Assembly (NCBI GenBank): GCA_024220505.1
Contig: JAKZZE010000008.1
Location: 1,054,001 to 1,118,000, forward strand
Reading direction: 5' to 3'
Origin: Rhizopus arrhizus
Taxonomy: Eukaryota > Mucoromycota > Mucoromycetes > Mucorales > Rhizopodaceae
Length of the DNA: 64,000 bases
The notes beneath the pieces are model-generated. The model did no database searches. It was given only the letters and a program-made list of their open reading frames with translations, and had not been told where the DNA came from. Position numbers and translations under genes: made by a program. Of this stretch, positions 48,717 through 60,669 are shown in pieces; position 1 is the first letter of the stretch; each line of letters starts with the position of its first letter.

Positions 48717-50384
48717 CAGTGGCTCACAAAATTGTACAAGTGTTTTGCATTTTTTGCTTCAGTAGGATTTATCGACACTAAAACGATAAATAAGCTACAG
48801 CTTGTTATACATCATTCGAAAGTATAGCTTCTTGGCGTTTTGCTAATATTATTTAGTCGGCGATAAAATCAGCTTTGATGGAGTTATGACCGTTTACAAA
48901 TGCCGACTACACTTGTACAATTTTGGGACCGTTTCAAATATTTCAATATCAGCTTATAATCTTGCTCGTCACACCGCGTAAGCCACCAGAAAAGATTTTT
49001 TTTATTCTTCAATGCTCAAAGTATGTTTTTCTTTCCTTTTTTGCCATTTTACTTATATCTACAGGAGCTAACTGCTATATAAAAGTGTACCAACGTCCAA
49101 TATGCAACCTATCAGTGAAGATCTCCGTAATCGTATCATCAGCTGCTTAAAAAGCGGATACTCTATATCAAAAACAGTAAAAATAACTGGAGAAAGCCGT
49201 GGAACTGTTCAGAATGTTCGAAAAACAGTACAAAACGAAGTAAAGAGCATTAAAGCAGGTCGCCCCAAGTTACTCAGCAGCAGGGATGATCAGTATTTAG
49301 TCCGATTGGTAACTGTTAAAGGTCAAGAGAATGCAGTAGAAGCCAGAAACACACTTGAGAATGACTTGCAAAAGATTGTATCAGCTGAAACAGTTCGAAG
49401 ATCGTTGCGTAGGTCTGGTTTAACCTCTTTTGTGAAGCCTCAAAAACCATTGCTCAGTGAAGTAAACAGACGAAAGCGATTAGACTGGGCTCTTAATCAC
49501 GTTGACTGGACCATAGAAGACTGGAAGCGCGTGATTTGGTCTGATGAGACCAAAGTTAATCGTTTTGGATCGGATGGTAAGCTTAATGCTTGGAAACAAC
49601 CAAATGAGAAGCTTAAAAGAAGGCATGTAAAGCAAACCGTAAAACATGGTGGAGGCTCACTTATGGTTTGGAGCTGTATTAGCTGGTATGGGGTTGGGTA
49701 TATTGTCGACGTAGGCAAGAATATAGACAAGAGTGTCTATTTATCTGTATTGCAAGATGATTTGGTGAAGTCTATGACCGACTATTGTAAAGAAAATGGC
49801 CTGAGAATGACTGATTTTGAATTTATGCAAGATAACGATCCGAAGCATAAGTCCAAAATCGTATCTGAATGGCTGTCTAAACAGGATTTTACAACAATGG
49901 AGTGGCCTCCACAGTCTCCAGACTTAAATCCAATTGAAAATATGTGGAATACCTTAAAAAAACGCTTGTTTAAGCAGTACGATTTTCCTCCTATCTCTAT
50001 GGATGAACTATGGACTCGTACGTTCGAGACTTGGTACGAAATTACCGAAAAAGAATGTCAAATTTATATTGAAACTATGCCTCAACGATGTATTGACATT
50101 ATAGAAAATAAGGGTCTTTGGATCAACTATTAGCGCACACTTTTAAATAAAAACCTTATTGTAAAACATCGGTCCCAAAATTGTACAAGTGTAGTCGGCA
50201 TTTGTAAACGGTCATAACTCCATCAAAGCTGATTTTATCGCCGACTAAATAATATTAGCAAAACGCCAAGAAGCTATACTTTCGAATGATGTATAACAAG
50301 CTGTAGCTTATTTATCGTTTTAGTGTCGATAAATCCTACTGAAGCAAAAAATGCAAAACACTTGTACAATTTTGTGAGCCACTG
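48717..50384 (+). mobile_element. C: intact Tc1-like transposon
   Basis: 1668 bp with TA at 48715-48716 and 50385-50386. The terminal inverted repeats are 215 bp each (48717-48931 and 50170-50384) and seem perfect by eye. As in A, the outer end GGCTCACAAAATTGTACAAG is repeated inverted at the inner end (CTTGTACAATTTTGGGACC). Encloses one complete transposase. Looks recently active. Confidence 0.95.
49102..50133 (+). CDS. C transposase, Tc1/mariner DD34E
   Basis: 343 aa, the usual length, starting 171 bp inside the left TIR edge. It cuts the element at its TIRs and inserts it at TA. N-terminal bipartite DNA-binding region (about 1-115) with an HTH (SISKTVKITGESRGTVQNV) and a GRPK AT-hook-like motif at 53-56. 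The catalytic triad is D148 (WSDETK), D244 (MQDNDPKH) and E279 (PDLNPIEN), with 34 residues between the last two. No stop or frameshift. The protein ends just before the right TIR. It resembles the A transposase more than that of B. Confidence 0.95.
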   Translation: MQPISEDLRNRIISCLKSGYSISKTVKITGESRGTVQNVRKTVQNEVKSIKAGRPKLLSSRDDQYLVRLVTVKGQENAVEARNTLENDLQKIVSAETVRRSLRRSGLTSFVKPQKPLLSEVNRRKRLDWALNHVDWTIEDWKRVIWSDETKVNRFGSDGKLNAWKQPNEKLKRRHVKQTVKHGGGSLMVWSCISWYGVGYIVDVGKNIDKSVYLSVLQDDLVKSMTDYCKENGLRMTDFEFMQDNDPKHKSKIVSEWLSKQDFTTMEWPPQSPDLNPIENMWNTLKKRLFKQYDFPPISMDELWTRTFETWYEITEKECQIYIETMPQRCIDIIENKGLWINY

Positions 50385-50557
50385 TATGTTTGGAATGACG
50401 AATTTTAATACGACCCAACCGGTTGTTATCATAATTTTTCACATTCTGGACATGATTAGAATGTTGCCAGTATATAAAAGCGCTTAAAATTCCTTTATTT
50501 TAAATTTTAAATTGTCTTATTTAACTTATTTCTCTTTTTGACCTTATTACCAATCGC

Positions 50558-50677
50558 ATGCCTAAACGACTGCCAGAAGAAAAAGTAAACGATCTCAAGC
50601 AAGCATTAACTGGATCCACATCAACGTACGATATTGCTAAGGAGACTGGAGTACATCAATCAACTGTTAGTAGATAC
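50558..50677 (+). pseudogene. B transposase, segment 1 (N-terminus)
   Basis: First 40 codons, with the first HTH (YDIAKETGVHQSTVSRY). Cut by the J retrotransposon at GATAC. Continues in frame at 58386. Confidence 0.88.
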
Positions 50678-50887
50678 TGAGATATTTGGTACTTATAATA
50701 TGAAAACAGTAAGAAGTCAATAGCTAACAACTACTATTTATTAAGTAAGAAAAAGGAGAGGAACTAATAATTTAGAATGAACCCTGGATTATATTGTCTG
50801 ACTATTAATTATATAGTCTGACGTAGGCTTGACTGAGATCAATCATAAAATAATAAATAAAGACATCATTAATGACCAAACACGACA
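50678..50887 (-). repeat. J 3' LTR
   Basis: 210 bp, TGAGATATTTGG to AAACACGACA on the plus strand. Preceded on the element strand by the purine tract GTAGGGGGTGA at 50888-50898. Confidence 0.93.
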
Positions 50888-50963
50888 TCACCCCCTACCA
50901 GTTGGTATCAACGTTTGGAAGTTGAATGGGAAGTGTTTGAACAGCTATAAATTTTTGTGTGAC

Positions 50964-52568
50964 CTAATTTCTCTTAATGCGCTTACTGTGCCTAAGATTA
51001 TTATTTGCAGTCACGGTATTTTTTACGAAGCCTTCATGATGATCTGTTCTTCGATCAGAGCTTTCTTGATTTTGGTGTAGTCTTCGTTTGGGATATCTGG
51101 ATAAAGTGTTGCCATTACGTTTGGATTGGCGTTTCTTTTTTTCTTTTGTATTGTGAGATTGTCTATTGTGCGACATGATTCCAGACTTTGACTGTTCATT
51201 CATGCTTGTCGTAGTCAATAATTTACTAGGGGTGTAGTCTGAGGGCAATTTTTGCTTTTTATTCTTTTCAGCCTCATTATTTTTCTTTTTTACTACTTCA
51301 CCCTTTTGGTTTATGGATTTACCCAGTTTGCGCCAATAAATGTTAATGGACTCGGGATCAGTAAATGCTTCAGCAGTTAACCAGCTATCATCGTCTTTGC
51401 TGTAATTTTTCCAGCGTACGAGATATTCCCTGTTTCCAGGTTCGCCTCTATGATTGATGATTGCCTCCATTTCGTACAATTCATCTTTTGGAATGACTTC
51501 ATCCTGTGAAATGATCTTTAATTCTTCTGGAGAATAATTTCGAGACATGAGCGTTTCGTCAACATCACGAAGTATATAAGCACCACCTTGTACTTGACGT
51601 ACAACACGATATGGACCTTTGTAAGCCGGGGAGAGACTATTGTACTGCTCTCTGTCACGCACCATTACGTAACTTCCTTCCGGGAATGTGGACTGACGAT
51701 TTTTGCTGTCAGCTTTTTCTTTTTGCCTTTTGGTGTAAAGGTCGGTTCTATCCTGTATAGCAGGGAAGACCACTTGCGACATGTAGTCTATTCTTTTCAA
51801 CAACTCATCGTGCGGCATGTACTCCTTCTTTTTTAATTCACCAGCATCATCCCTGTATTCAATGAAGTCATTTATGTTGCGAGCAAACATCAATGAAAAG
51901 GGTGTGGTCTGCAAGCGTGTGGAGATCTTATTGTTGATCATGAGCTGTACAGATGGAATGTAATGATGCCAATCATCAGTGGCGCCTTCAAGGAACTTTG
52001 CTAATATTTTTTTAGCAGATTGAACATAACGTTCAGCAGCTCCATTTGCTGAGGGATGGTAAGGAGTGGTATATCTTTTGTCGATACCCATTGCATTGAA
52101 TAGATTCTCTAAAATTTCATTTTTGAATTCAGAGCCGTTATCGCTACATACAAAGTGTCTAGGATAGCCGAGTAAAGAAAATGTATCAACCATGGCACCT
52201 GCAACGGTTTTTGCCTTTTTGTCTACTAGGGGTTTCAACACGCAGAATCTGGTGCAAATGTCGACTAGAATCAACACATATGTATACATGTTGCTACTAG
52301 ATTGAAAGGGCCCAATTAAATCAAAAGCATAGGCATCCCCAGGAACATAAGCGTAGACAGGTCGATGAGGATTATAACCCTTTTTAGCAATATTGTACTT
52401 TTGACAGGTATTGCACTTGCTTACATAATTTACTGCATCAGCTAATAAGTTTGGCCAATGTAGGTTTTAGTTATGGATTGATTTCACAATATGATCAGCT
52501 CCAAAGTGTCCGAATTTATGGACTCCATCAAGAATCTCTTGTCGATCCTCATATGGTGGAGTGATATA
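50964..52568 (-). pseudogene. J Pol, C-terminal part: integrase and chromodomain
   Basis: Integrase half of J Gag-Pol, downstream of T4. A zinc site with H..H..C..C (CNTCQKYN) precedes the core: D in YAFDLIGPF, D in CSDNGSEF, E in NGAAERYV. It ends with a chromodomain (EYLVRWKNYSKDDDSWL) and a long basic tail. A TAA at 52467-52469 interrupts the zinc-binding region. From 52466 down the frame is open for 501 codons. The gene would encode a Ty3-type integrase that targets marked chromatin. Confidence 0.9.
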
Positions 52569-54198
52569 CAGTAGCGGACAAAACTGGTGCACAAAACTTT
52601 TTTTCAGCTTTTAACTACCATTACCTGCTCATGGTAATTGCAATAGTCATGAAACTGTACTAGAAGGAGGATATACTAGTCATTGTAATCTATGTATGTT
52701 CTAAGCATGACATTGTTAAAACTGAGCGATAAGCGTGCTTTGAATTTATAAAATCTTATATTTTCTAAAAACCGCAAAAGTTGCTAAAATCTTAGACTTT
52801 ATATAATCATCTCATCTCTTGATATTATCGGATATTCTTCTTTGCATATGCTAATAATATGCGTGTATATCATTTTCAGTAAAAGAACCCGGCTCTTTAA
52901 CTATTCTTTTCCAAAGATCATCGACCCTTTTTGATCTAGTGTCGTATCATCATACCTTTGCCATCAATTGCCACCTGGTATGCTTAAGCGGACTTAGGCC
53001 GGGATTAGTGGCGGCTAAACTTGTAGCACAGAAGCGCTGTTATCAAATATTGAGTTTGTGGCATGCGTCGACTTGTGCCTTGTGTCATTGTCATACTGAA
53101 ACGAGAGATTACGACGTTTTAGACCACTATACGCTAGGCTTTTGTGGTATGAAGTAAGCGAAATATATGTGTATATTTATGAGTTCATTATACCATCATA
53201 TACTTGACACACATATTCCGGTCCTCAATATCTAATACAGCCTTAAAACATAACAGAGCAGCCAGCATGCTTCATTGTTTGATCACCGTGAAAAAATCGC
53301 TCAGGTTGCTTGACTTGCTTTCAATATTAGTGTATACTATCTGCATCCATAATGTTCATATTTGTTTCATTGCTAAAGATAGCAGACTTCCAGCCCTCTA
53401 TTGTATACAATGGCTTGTCGTGATACCACATTCATCGCTTTTTCCGGCTAATACAGCTGATGAAATTCTTCGATTCCTTACTTCCAGACTCAAAATCTAG
53501 CTTCCTACAGTGCCTTCAGACTGACAATTTGCTAATACTGTATCTTAAGGTCCTCAAAATGTGCTGAGCATCGGAAACTGTATGTAACGGACCTTGTCCA
53601 AGCTTTAGGTTAGTGATTGAGCTAGTAACTTTTCAGACTAAAAGCGGGAGACCTTCATGATCACAAGACATTAAGTTTCTTTCTTCCCTCTTTCTCCTGT
53701 TGATTGTCCATTTAGAGATTCTTGTTATTCTAGAAATATCTGTTGTCGTACGAACTAAGTGTATTCGAGATCTCAGAGTTTCGTTTTTACAGTTGCTTAT
53801 TTTCTTAAACATATAAGGCTAGTACTTTGTTATAGTGAATAGGGTAAAAACAAAAGGGGGGATTCAATGGGAAATACAAAATAACTACGGTTTTATATAT
53901 TTTTTAAGAGCTACTAAAATTCACTAATATGCGGTGAAATCTGAAAGCAAACGGGAGAGATATGGGGAAAATTGAAAGAAGGCTAGACAAGCACTACATT
54001 TTTGGCGAAAATTGAAATATGCAAAAAATCATTAAAAATGACCTTATGGCTGAGGGATGTCCGGTACAGTTCCGGTTTACATAACATAATGTATATTTTG
54101 GACTGTCTTTCAGATGGTATATGCCACAAAAGTCGCAGACAGATGGCGGAGATACAATGTTGATTTTAATTTTTGTGCACCAGTTTTGTCCGCTACTG
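52569..54198 (-). mobile_element. T4: decayed Tc1-like transposon copy 4
   Basis: 1630 bp with TA at 52567-52568 and 54199-54200. Inserted in J pol between RNase H and integrase; the J frame joins across the TA. Same SNE change and early stop as the others, sequence subfamily of T2, with some further private substitutions. Confidence 0.92.
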
Positions 54199-54200
54199 TA

Positions 54201-57200
54201 GTCCTTGTCACTGAATTTGGTAGGACTTTGTACATAGAACACTTTTCGGTTCTCTTTTTTCATTTTTAATTCATGTTCCTTTTTTAGATTTGGTTTGTAA
54301 GCAAGGTTTTGGTGTTTTACTGTGCTACTATTAGAATCACCCCCTGCCAGTTCTTTTTCAGGTGGAAAAAGACGTGAAAGAGCATCAGGTAAAACGTTTT
54401 GTACACTGGGTATATGGATGATGTCAAAATCATAGGACAACAATGTGTCCATTCAACCCACCATCATGGGGTTGAGTTCATCTGATGTGAACAAGTATGT
54501 GAGCGCTCGATGATCATAATATAAGGTAAAGTGATGACCATATAAAAATTTGTGAAACTTTTTCAAAGCAAACACAATAGCGAGAAGTTCACGTCGAGTG
54601 ACAGAATAGTTTCGCTCAGATTGGGATAAAGAACGTGCCATGAAGCCTAGGTATCTGATGGTGGTCACAGTGAGTCCATCCGACTGTTTTTCGTCAAATT
54701 TTTGGAACAGAACTGCACCGATCCCAGTGTTGGATGCATCAGTGGCAACGTAGAGAGACTTAGCAGGATCGTAAGGACTCAAAACAACGTTGGAACATAA
54801 TATGTCCTTGATGCTTTGAAAGTGAACTTGCAGTTCAGGTGTCCAGTTATTATCATCGATGAACGCAACATTTCGTAACGCATCTAGAGGAGCAGTGAGT
54901 GTGGCAGCACAAGGAATATGTGCACGGAAGTAGTTGACAGTGCCCAACCATTGCATCATTTCTTTGCCGGTTTTAGGGCGGGGCCAGTCAGCAATATTTG
55001 TCAATTTGCGTGGATCCAAGCTTTTCCCTTTTTCAGAAATGCAGAAACCCAACAGATGAACACTTCTTTTGCCAAAGTGACATTTCTGAGGATTGAGGAT
55101 CATGTTATGTTGAGTGAGTCTATCAATGACAGCACTAACGGCTTGACAATGTTTTTCCATGGAATCACCTGGAGTGCCAATCACAATATCATCCACGTAC
55201 ACATGAACATTGGGTAGATCATTGAGAATGAGGTTCATGATGCGCATGAAATGACTGGAGACATGTTTCAATCCGAATGGTGCTGAACGAAACATGTATT
55301 GTTTGTTTCTGTGAGTAAAAGTAGTTTTGACTTGATCTGATTTACGAATTGGTAATCGATGAAATGCACTTTTGAGATCAAGTGAAGTAAAAATGGTAGA
55401 ACCAGCAAGGTCATGGAAAATATCATCAATCAATGGTAATGGATAGTTATCGGACTCCAGTAGAGCATTGATTTTACGAGGATCAATACACGGTCTGTAA
55501 TCAGTGGGATTACCATTTGCATCCTTTTTTGGAGCAAATGTGATAGGACTATTCCATGGTGAGGGTGGCGCACGTATAATGACACCGTTCTCGAGCCATG
55601 TTTTTACAGCCTCATCAAAGATTGGCATCATCTTATTTGCAATAGGATACTGCCGGACGTGTGCATGTTTTCCATGAGGAGTATCTAACTTTACTACGGC
55701 TTCTGGTAGATTACATAAGGAATGAACATCAATCTGTTGATTTTTATCAATGTGAGATTGCAGCGTCAGTAATAAAGCTTCATGTTCATCTGGTGTGCCA
55801 GCATTGGAAACATTTGGAATGTATTCTGAGTCTTCAATAGAGTCATCAAATTTGACTTTGTTGTCATCCCAATTAGTAGCAACACCAGTAAGGTGGATTC
55901 CTAAGATTGGTAATATATCCCTTCCGAAAATAGCGTCTATCTTATCATGCATGTTCAAAACCTCAAATTCATGAGCTATAATTTGTCCTTTGTACCCGAC
56001 ATTTAACTTATCGGTCACTCCCACTCGTTTAACAGTTTTTTCTTTATCTGCTAACAGTAATGAACCATGAACTGGAATAACACGCAGTTTCAATTTATTA
56101 ACAGCATTTTTACTTATGAAAGAAATATCTGCGCCTGTGTCGACGAGAGCTATTAATCTATGATCGTTCAATAAAAAAGGAGTGTGTAATGAGTAAGGGC
56201 TTTGAAGCATAGTGGGATGTGTCTCCTCTTTTGTTTTTAAACTGTAGCAACGAACATTACCTTGCTTATGCTTCTTTTTCTCCTGAACTTGTTTCAACGC
56301 TTTCTGAAACGGACTGATGACTTCATCATCATTTAAAAGGTCATTCATAACCTCATCCGCAGGATGTGTTTGCATGATCTCTGATTCAGTAATGGTCTGT
56401 TTCTCGACCTTCTCAACATTATGAACCGCTATGCGTGAATCATTTCTGTTATGAACTTTCTCTTCAAATGATCTACGCCTTTGGGAAAAATTACCAGTAT
56501 AGTTTCTGGGTGCATCTTTGTGTGCTCTAAAACCCGTATCTTTATTTATATAATGGTCACGACGTTTTTCCATTTCTCGACATTTGTCAAGGTGACCAGG
56601 GGTATATTTGTCCCCACAATAGCGACATTTAGGCATGCTGCGTGCGGGCCTTTTGTGAAAATTTCTTTCCCTATTCTTGTTTGCAGGAAAGTATCTCTGC
56701 TCGTCGCCATGAAACTTTCTTTTCGTTTCCGTAAGTCTTGGTGCCTTATTGTTGGCAGACTTGAGTTGGGGTCTTTCCTGATTTTTCAAATCAGGGAAGC
56801 TCTTCTTGCATTCTTCTATAAAATGCATCTTGTTGTTCTCTATGATTGTCTGAATGTTCGACAACGAGTCATCTTCCAAGATGAACTCAGCATTCTTCTT
56901 TGCGCGTATTTCAGCCAGTTTTCTTTCCAAACAATCCTTGACAGGTGCAATCAACGTGCTCAAGAAATGCATTACTGCCAGAGAACTGTCTGCAAACTTG
57001 GCTTTGGTCATGAGATCTATATACCTGTCAACGTACGTGTTCAAGTATTCGCCATTGAGCTGCCTTATTCTCATCAGCTTTTGACGATACTGCAAGTAGG
57101 TGAAGGACTCACCAAACTTGCCTATGAGAGCGGCCTTGATTCCTTCCCAATTACTGTTCTTGAAATCAGCTACAGTCAGCTTATGTTGGAGCCAATTGAT

Positions 57201-58127
57201 GCTCCTATCATCCTGGCCATTTTCAATGGATACCTGGAGATATCTCAGCCCGTTCTTGTCAATGTTGACATTGTAGTGCTTCAGGACTGTCTCAAACTTC
57301 CTGATGAAATCCTTTACCGTTTTAAAGGCATTATCATTCTTCACATCATCAGGGCTGATCTTGCTAGCATTGTAATGCTTAAGACTGTAAGCAGCGCTGA
57401 CCAACAGGCGAAAGGGAGGAATGACCTTGATGGGGATGGTAGGCTCAGATTCACGAGTATTGTTGGTATTGCTCCCAACCTCATTCATCTTTCGGCTAAT
57501 TTCATTAGCGATGATCTCATCCAGCTTGGTAATGCGCTCCTCATAGTACTCCAAATCTTCCCTGTACTCGCGTATTTGAATCTTAAGAGCCTTTCTTTTA
57601 GACTCATCTTCTTCCAAATCACGTTTCTCAACTAACTTGTCGAGCAAGCCAGTTGTCTCATCATACTTACGATGAAAGTGATTTAATTTCTCATAAGATC
57701 TGCTCTTATTGTTCGAGACAGACTTAGAATAACGCGAGGCGTTCTTTTTCTCACCACTAATGGCGCGGCGAGCGTTGTTCAGAGGTGCATCCTCCATCAC
57801 AACGTCATCTTCAGCAGTGGACAGACTAATGGCGTCACCACGTACCAAAGACGATTCGTCCTTCTTTATAGAAAGAGAGTTAAGTCTCTCCCCTATAGCA
57901 CCACTGACTGAGTCAGCAGGAGAAGGCGAACGAGAACGGGAACCAGTGACCATTTCCACGTAGGAAGGTGACCCAGGACGGTCAGAAAAGTTGTCCAGGC
58001 CAGGAGCCACAGGAGAAACAGGACGAGAAGAAGTAACCTCAGAAACAACAGAGGACAAAGAAGAGACAGAAGAGATGGAAGCACGAGATGTGCGAGTGGG
58101 GCGGTTGTTGCGGGTGATGACGGCCAT
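54201..58127 (-). pseudogene. J Gag-Pol, N-terminal part: Gag, protease, RT, RNase H
   Basis: 1224 codons from the ATG at 58127, then a TGA at 54453-54455 in place of an expected Trp within the RNase H tail, after which the frame continues to T4. Gag (about 1-560) has a variant knuckle CRYCGDKYTPGHLDKC. The protease is LVDTGADISFIS. The RT has CIDPRKINA, LDLKSAFHRL, APFGLKHVSSHFM and YVDD. RNase H has ATDASNTGIGAV and YDHRALTYL. The frame is otherwise open. ATG lies 43 bp from the LTR. Confidence 0.92.
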
Positions 58128-58170
58128 GTTTGTAGTGGTAGTAGTAGTTGGAGTGGCTTATTGAAAAAAA

Positions 58171-58380
58171 TGAGATATTTGGTACTTATAATATGAAAAC
58201 AGTAAGAAGTCAATAGCTAACAACTACTATTTATTAAGTAAGAAAAAGGAGAGGAACTAATAATTTAGAATGAACCCTGGATTATATTGTCTGACTATTA
58301 ATTATATAGTCTGACGTAGGCTTGACTGAGATCAATCATAAAATAATAAATAAAGACATCATTAATGACCAAACACGACA
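58171..58380 (-). repeat. J 5' LTR
   Basis: 210 bp, no difference seen from the 3' LTR. Inside it the element strand starts with a T run and CAATAAGCC, without a TGG-type tRNA primer site. Confidence 0.93.
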
Positions 58381-58385
58381 GATAC

Positions 58386-58748
58386 TCTAGGCGGTTGTTT
58401 TCAAATAGGACAATAAACACAGGTGGTAGACCTACATTAGTCTCCAAAGTGACGAAGCGGCTAATCAAAAGAAAAGTCATTGAAGGGGTTCTAAAGACTG
58501 CCAAAGAGGTACACCGGGAGCTGGTTCAACTTGGCTATGATATCTCATACCAGTCAGCAATTAACGTACTGAAATCAATGGAGTTTCATTCTTCAATAAA
58601 AAAAAAGAAGCCGTTTCTGACAAAAGCTCATATGCAGCATCGATTAGAATGGGCCAAGAAGCACAAGGATTGGACAGTGGAAGAATGGCGAAAAGTAGTC
58701 TTTTCTGATGAAACCAAGATCAACGTATGGGGCTCTGATGGTTGCAAG
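58386..58748 (+). pseudogene. B transposase, segment 2
   Basis: 121 codons in frame with segment 1. Second DNA-binding half (GGRPTLVSKVTKR, KEVHRELVQLGYD) and the first catalytic aspartate in VVFSDETKINVWGSDG. Cut by solo LTR L1 at GCAAG. Confidence 0.9.
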
Positions 58749-59144
58749 TGTGATATTTAGGGTTTATAATATAAAAAAGTACGAAGTCAATCAACAAATA
58801 TAAAAATAAGTGAGACTCAAAGTAGATTGTCCTTTATTCAAGTTAAAAATATGAGGGTATTTATACTTTTCTATCCACGGCTAAATAATAGTATTCATAG
58901 TATATGATTATTGATTATTAATCGATATTAGACGATGCGTTAATTACATGATTGGTATTGTTTAACATCTTTTATCAAGAAGTAATTATTAATCCTGATT
59001 CAGGAACTTGTTAGAATATTCTGGAGTGGATCGGGATATGATTTTATTTGACGTAGCATAATACAATGTCCGATATTCCTAATTTGGATGATCATTGCTC
59101 GTAGTAATTTACAGTATTACTTTATTATATGTGTAAATACCACA
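58749..59144 (-). repeat. L1: solo LTR, family L
   Basis: 396 bp, TGTGATATTT to AATACCACA, with GCAAG at 58744-58748 and 59145-59149. A TATA box, GTATAAATACC, on the minus strand gives the orientation. No internal retroelement remains. Confidence 0.93.
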
Positions 59145-59149
59145 GCAAG

Positions 59150-59689
59150 TACTATTGGAAAAGACCAAGTGATCCTCTTCAACCGCATCATCTAGAGTTT
59201 ACAGTCAAGCATGGAGGCGGCAAGTTGATGATGTGGGGCTGCATAACATCTGAAGGACCAGGATATGCTTGTCAAATTTACGATGGGAACATGAACGCGG
59301 ATGTTTATCAGCATATATTAGACACTACACTTCGTGATACTATGGAGTACTACAATTTCAACTGGTCCAACATTTACTTTCAGCATGATAATGATCCAAA
59401 GCACAAGGCAAAATCCACAATAGCCTGGTTAGATAATCATCAAGTGCGCTATATTAGCGATTGGCCAGCTCAGAGTCCGGACTTAAATCCAATAGAACAT
59501 GTATGGCATCAACTGAAGTTAAAGCTCAGCTGTTACGAACGTAGAGCAAAGAATACGGATGAGCTTTGGGAACGAGTAGAAAAAGCATGGAATGAATTTG
59601 ATAAAGAACTTTGCCAAAGGTACATCGATAGCATGCCGGCAAGAATTCAAGAGGTTATTAATAGAAAAGGAGGATCAACTAAATATTAA
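59150..59689 (+). pseudogene. B transposase, segment 3 (C-terminus)
   Basis: 179 codons that complete a 340-aa Tc1 transposase. KHGGGKLMMWGCI, the second aspartate in QHDNDPKHKAK and the glutamate in PDLNPIEHVW, with 35 residues between. No stop or frameshift in any of the three segments, so B was intact before J and L1 arrived. Confidence 0.92.
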
Positions 59690-59914
59690 TAAATAAATTC
59701 ATTTCGTTCAAATTTTCGTTTTTTCAAATTTTCAAATTGCGCGTCTCATACTTCCTTCAATACTTATCCAATAGGGCTTAAACTCTTTCGGATTTTTCAA
59801 GACATGTAGGAAATCTACTATGTAGGAACAGAGGCAGTTTGTACCACTGTGGCAGGATGTACGCTACAAAAACTGAGAAAAATGGATTCCTTGCATCAGT
59901 TTTTTGACCCACTG
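59690..59914 (+). other. B 3' non-coding end
   Basis: About 225 bp from the transposase stop to the right TIR (29 bp). No gene. Confidence 0.7.
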
Positions 59915-59926
59915 TAATTAGCCAAC

Positions 59927-60268
59927 ATGCAACAGTTGACAGAAGATCGCAAGAACACCATTGAGTTTTACCTTCGTCAAGGCTTTTCTTATCACAAAAT
60001 TGCAAAGATAGTCAAAGTATCATCATCTACTGTTCATAAGATTCGCTTAGAATTAGGTTTGCCTGCTAGAAATGACAAGGGTGGCAGACCAAAAGCGCTC
60101 ACTAAACGGGAGCAGCAACATCTCGTTCGCGCTGTAACAGCCGATGGACTCGAAAACGCTGTACAAGCACAGCAATCGTTGGAGCAGAACCTGGGCAAGT
60201 CAGTTTCTGTAAATACCGTACGTAGGGCTTTAAAAGATGCTGGTTTGGTCTCATTTGTCAAGCCAAAG
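59927..60268 (+). pseudogene. A transposase, segment 1 (DNA-binding part)
   Basis: N-terminal 114 codons: HTH (SYHKIAKIVKVSSSTVHKI), GGRPKALTKRE and a second helical part ending SFVKPK. Cut by L2 at CAAAG. The ATG lies 11 bp after the right end of B, so B sits in the A leader. Confidence 0.9.
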
Positions 60269-60664
60269 TGTGGTATTTACACATATAATAAAGTAATACT
60301 GTAAATTACTACGAACAATGATCATCCAAATTAGGAATATCGGACATTGTATTATGCCACGTCAAATAAAATCATATCCCGATCCACTCCAGAATATTCT
60401 AACGAGTTCCTGAATCAGGATTAATAATTACTTCTTGATAAAAGATGTTAAACAATACCAATCATATAATTAACGCATCGTCTAATATCGATTAATAATC
60501 AATAATCATGTACTGTGAATACTATTATTTAGCCGTGGATAGAAAAGTATAAATACCCTCATATTTTTAACTTGAATAAAGGACAATCTACTTTGAGTCT
60601 CACTTATTTTTATATTTGTTGATTGACTTAGTGCTTTTTTATATTATAAACCCTAAATATCACA
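60269..60664 (+). repeat. L2: solo LTR, family L
   Basis: 396 bp with CAAAG at 60264-60268 and 60665-60669. TATA box GTATAAATACC on the plus strand. Confidence 0.93.
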
Positions 60665-60669
60665 CAAAG

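Larger units (their letters stand above)
50678..58380 (-). mobile_element. J: Ty3/Gypsy chromovirus, disrupted
   Basis: Minus-strand element with 210-bp LTRs (50678-50887, 58171-58380) that look identical. GATAC flanks it at 50673-50677 and 58381-58385. One Gag-Pol frame, with a TGA, a TAA and the T4 insertion. Without T4 it is 6.07 kb. Confidence 0.93.
48497..59914 (+). mobile_element. B: Tc1-like transposon with nested insertions
   Basis: Ends match over 29 bp, CAGTGGGTCAAAAAACTGATG..., with TA at 48495-48496 and 59915-59916. Its own length without insertions is about 1.64 kb. It contains C in its 5' non-coding part, J and L1 in the transposase gene. The TIRs are short, unlike A and C. A TATA box, CAGTATATAAAAGCGC, lies near 50470, about 90 bp before the transposase ATG. 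Confidence 0.9.

Noticed and set aside
56481..57635. 384-aa plus-strand ORF within J
   Set aside because: Antisense shadow of the J gag, without a recognisable domain.
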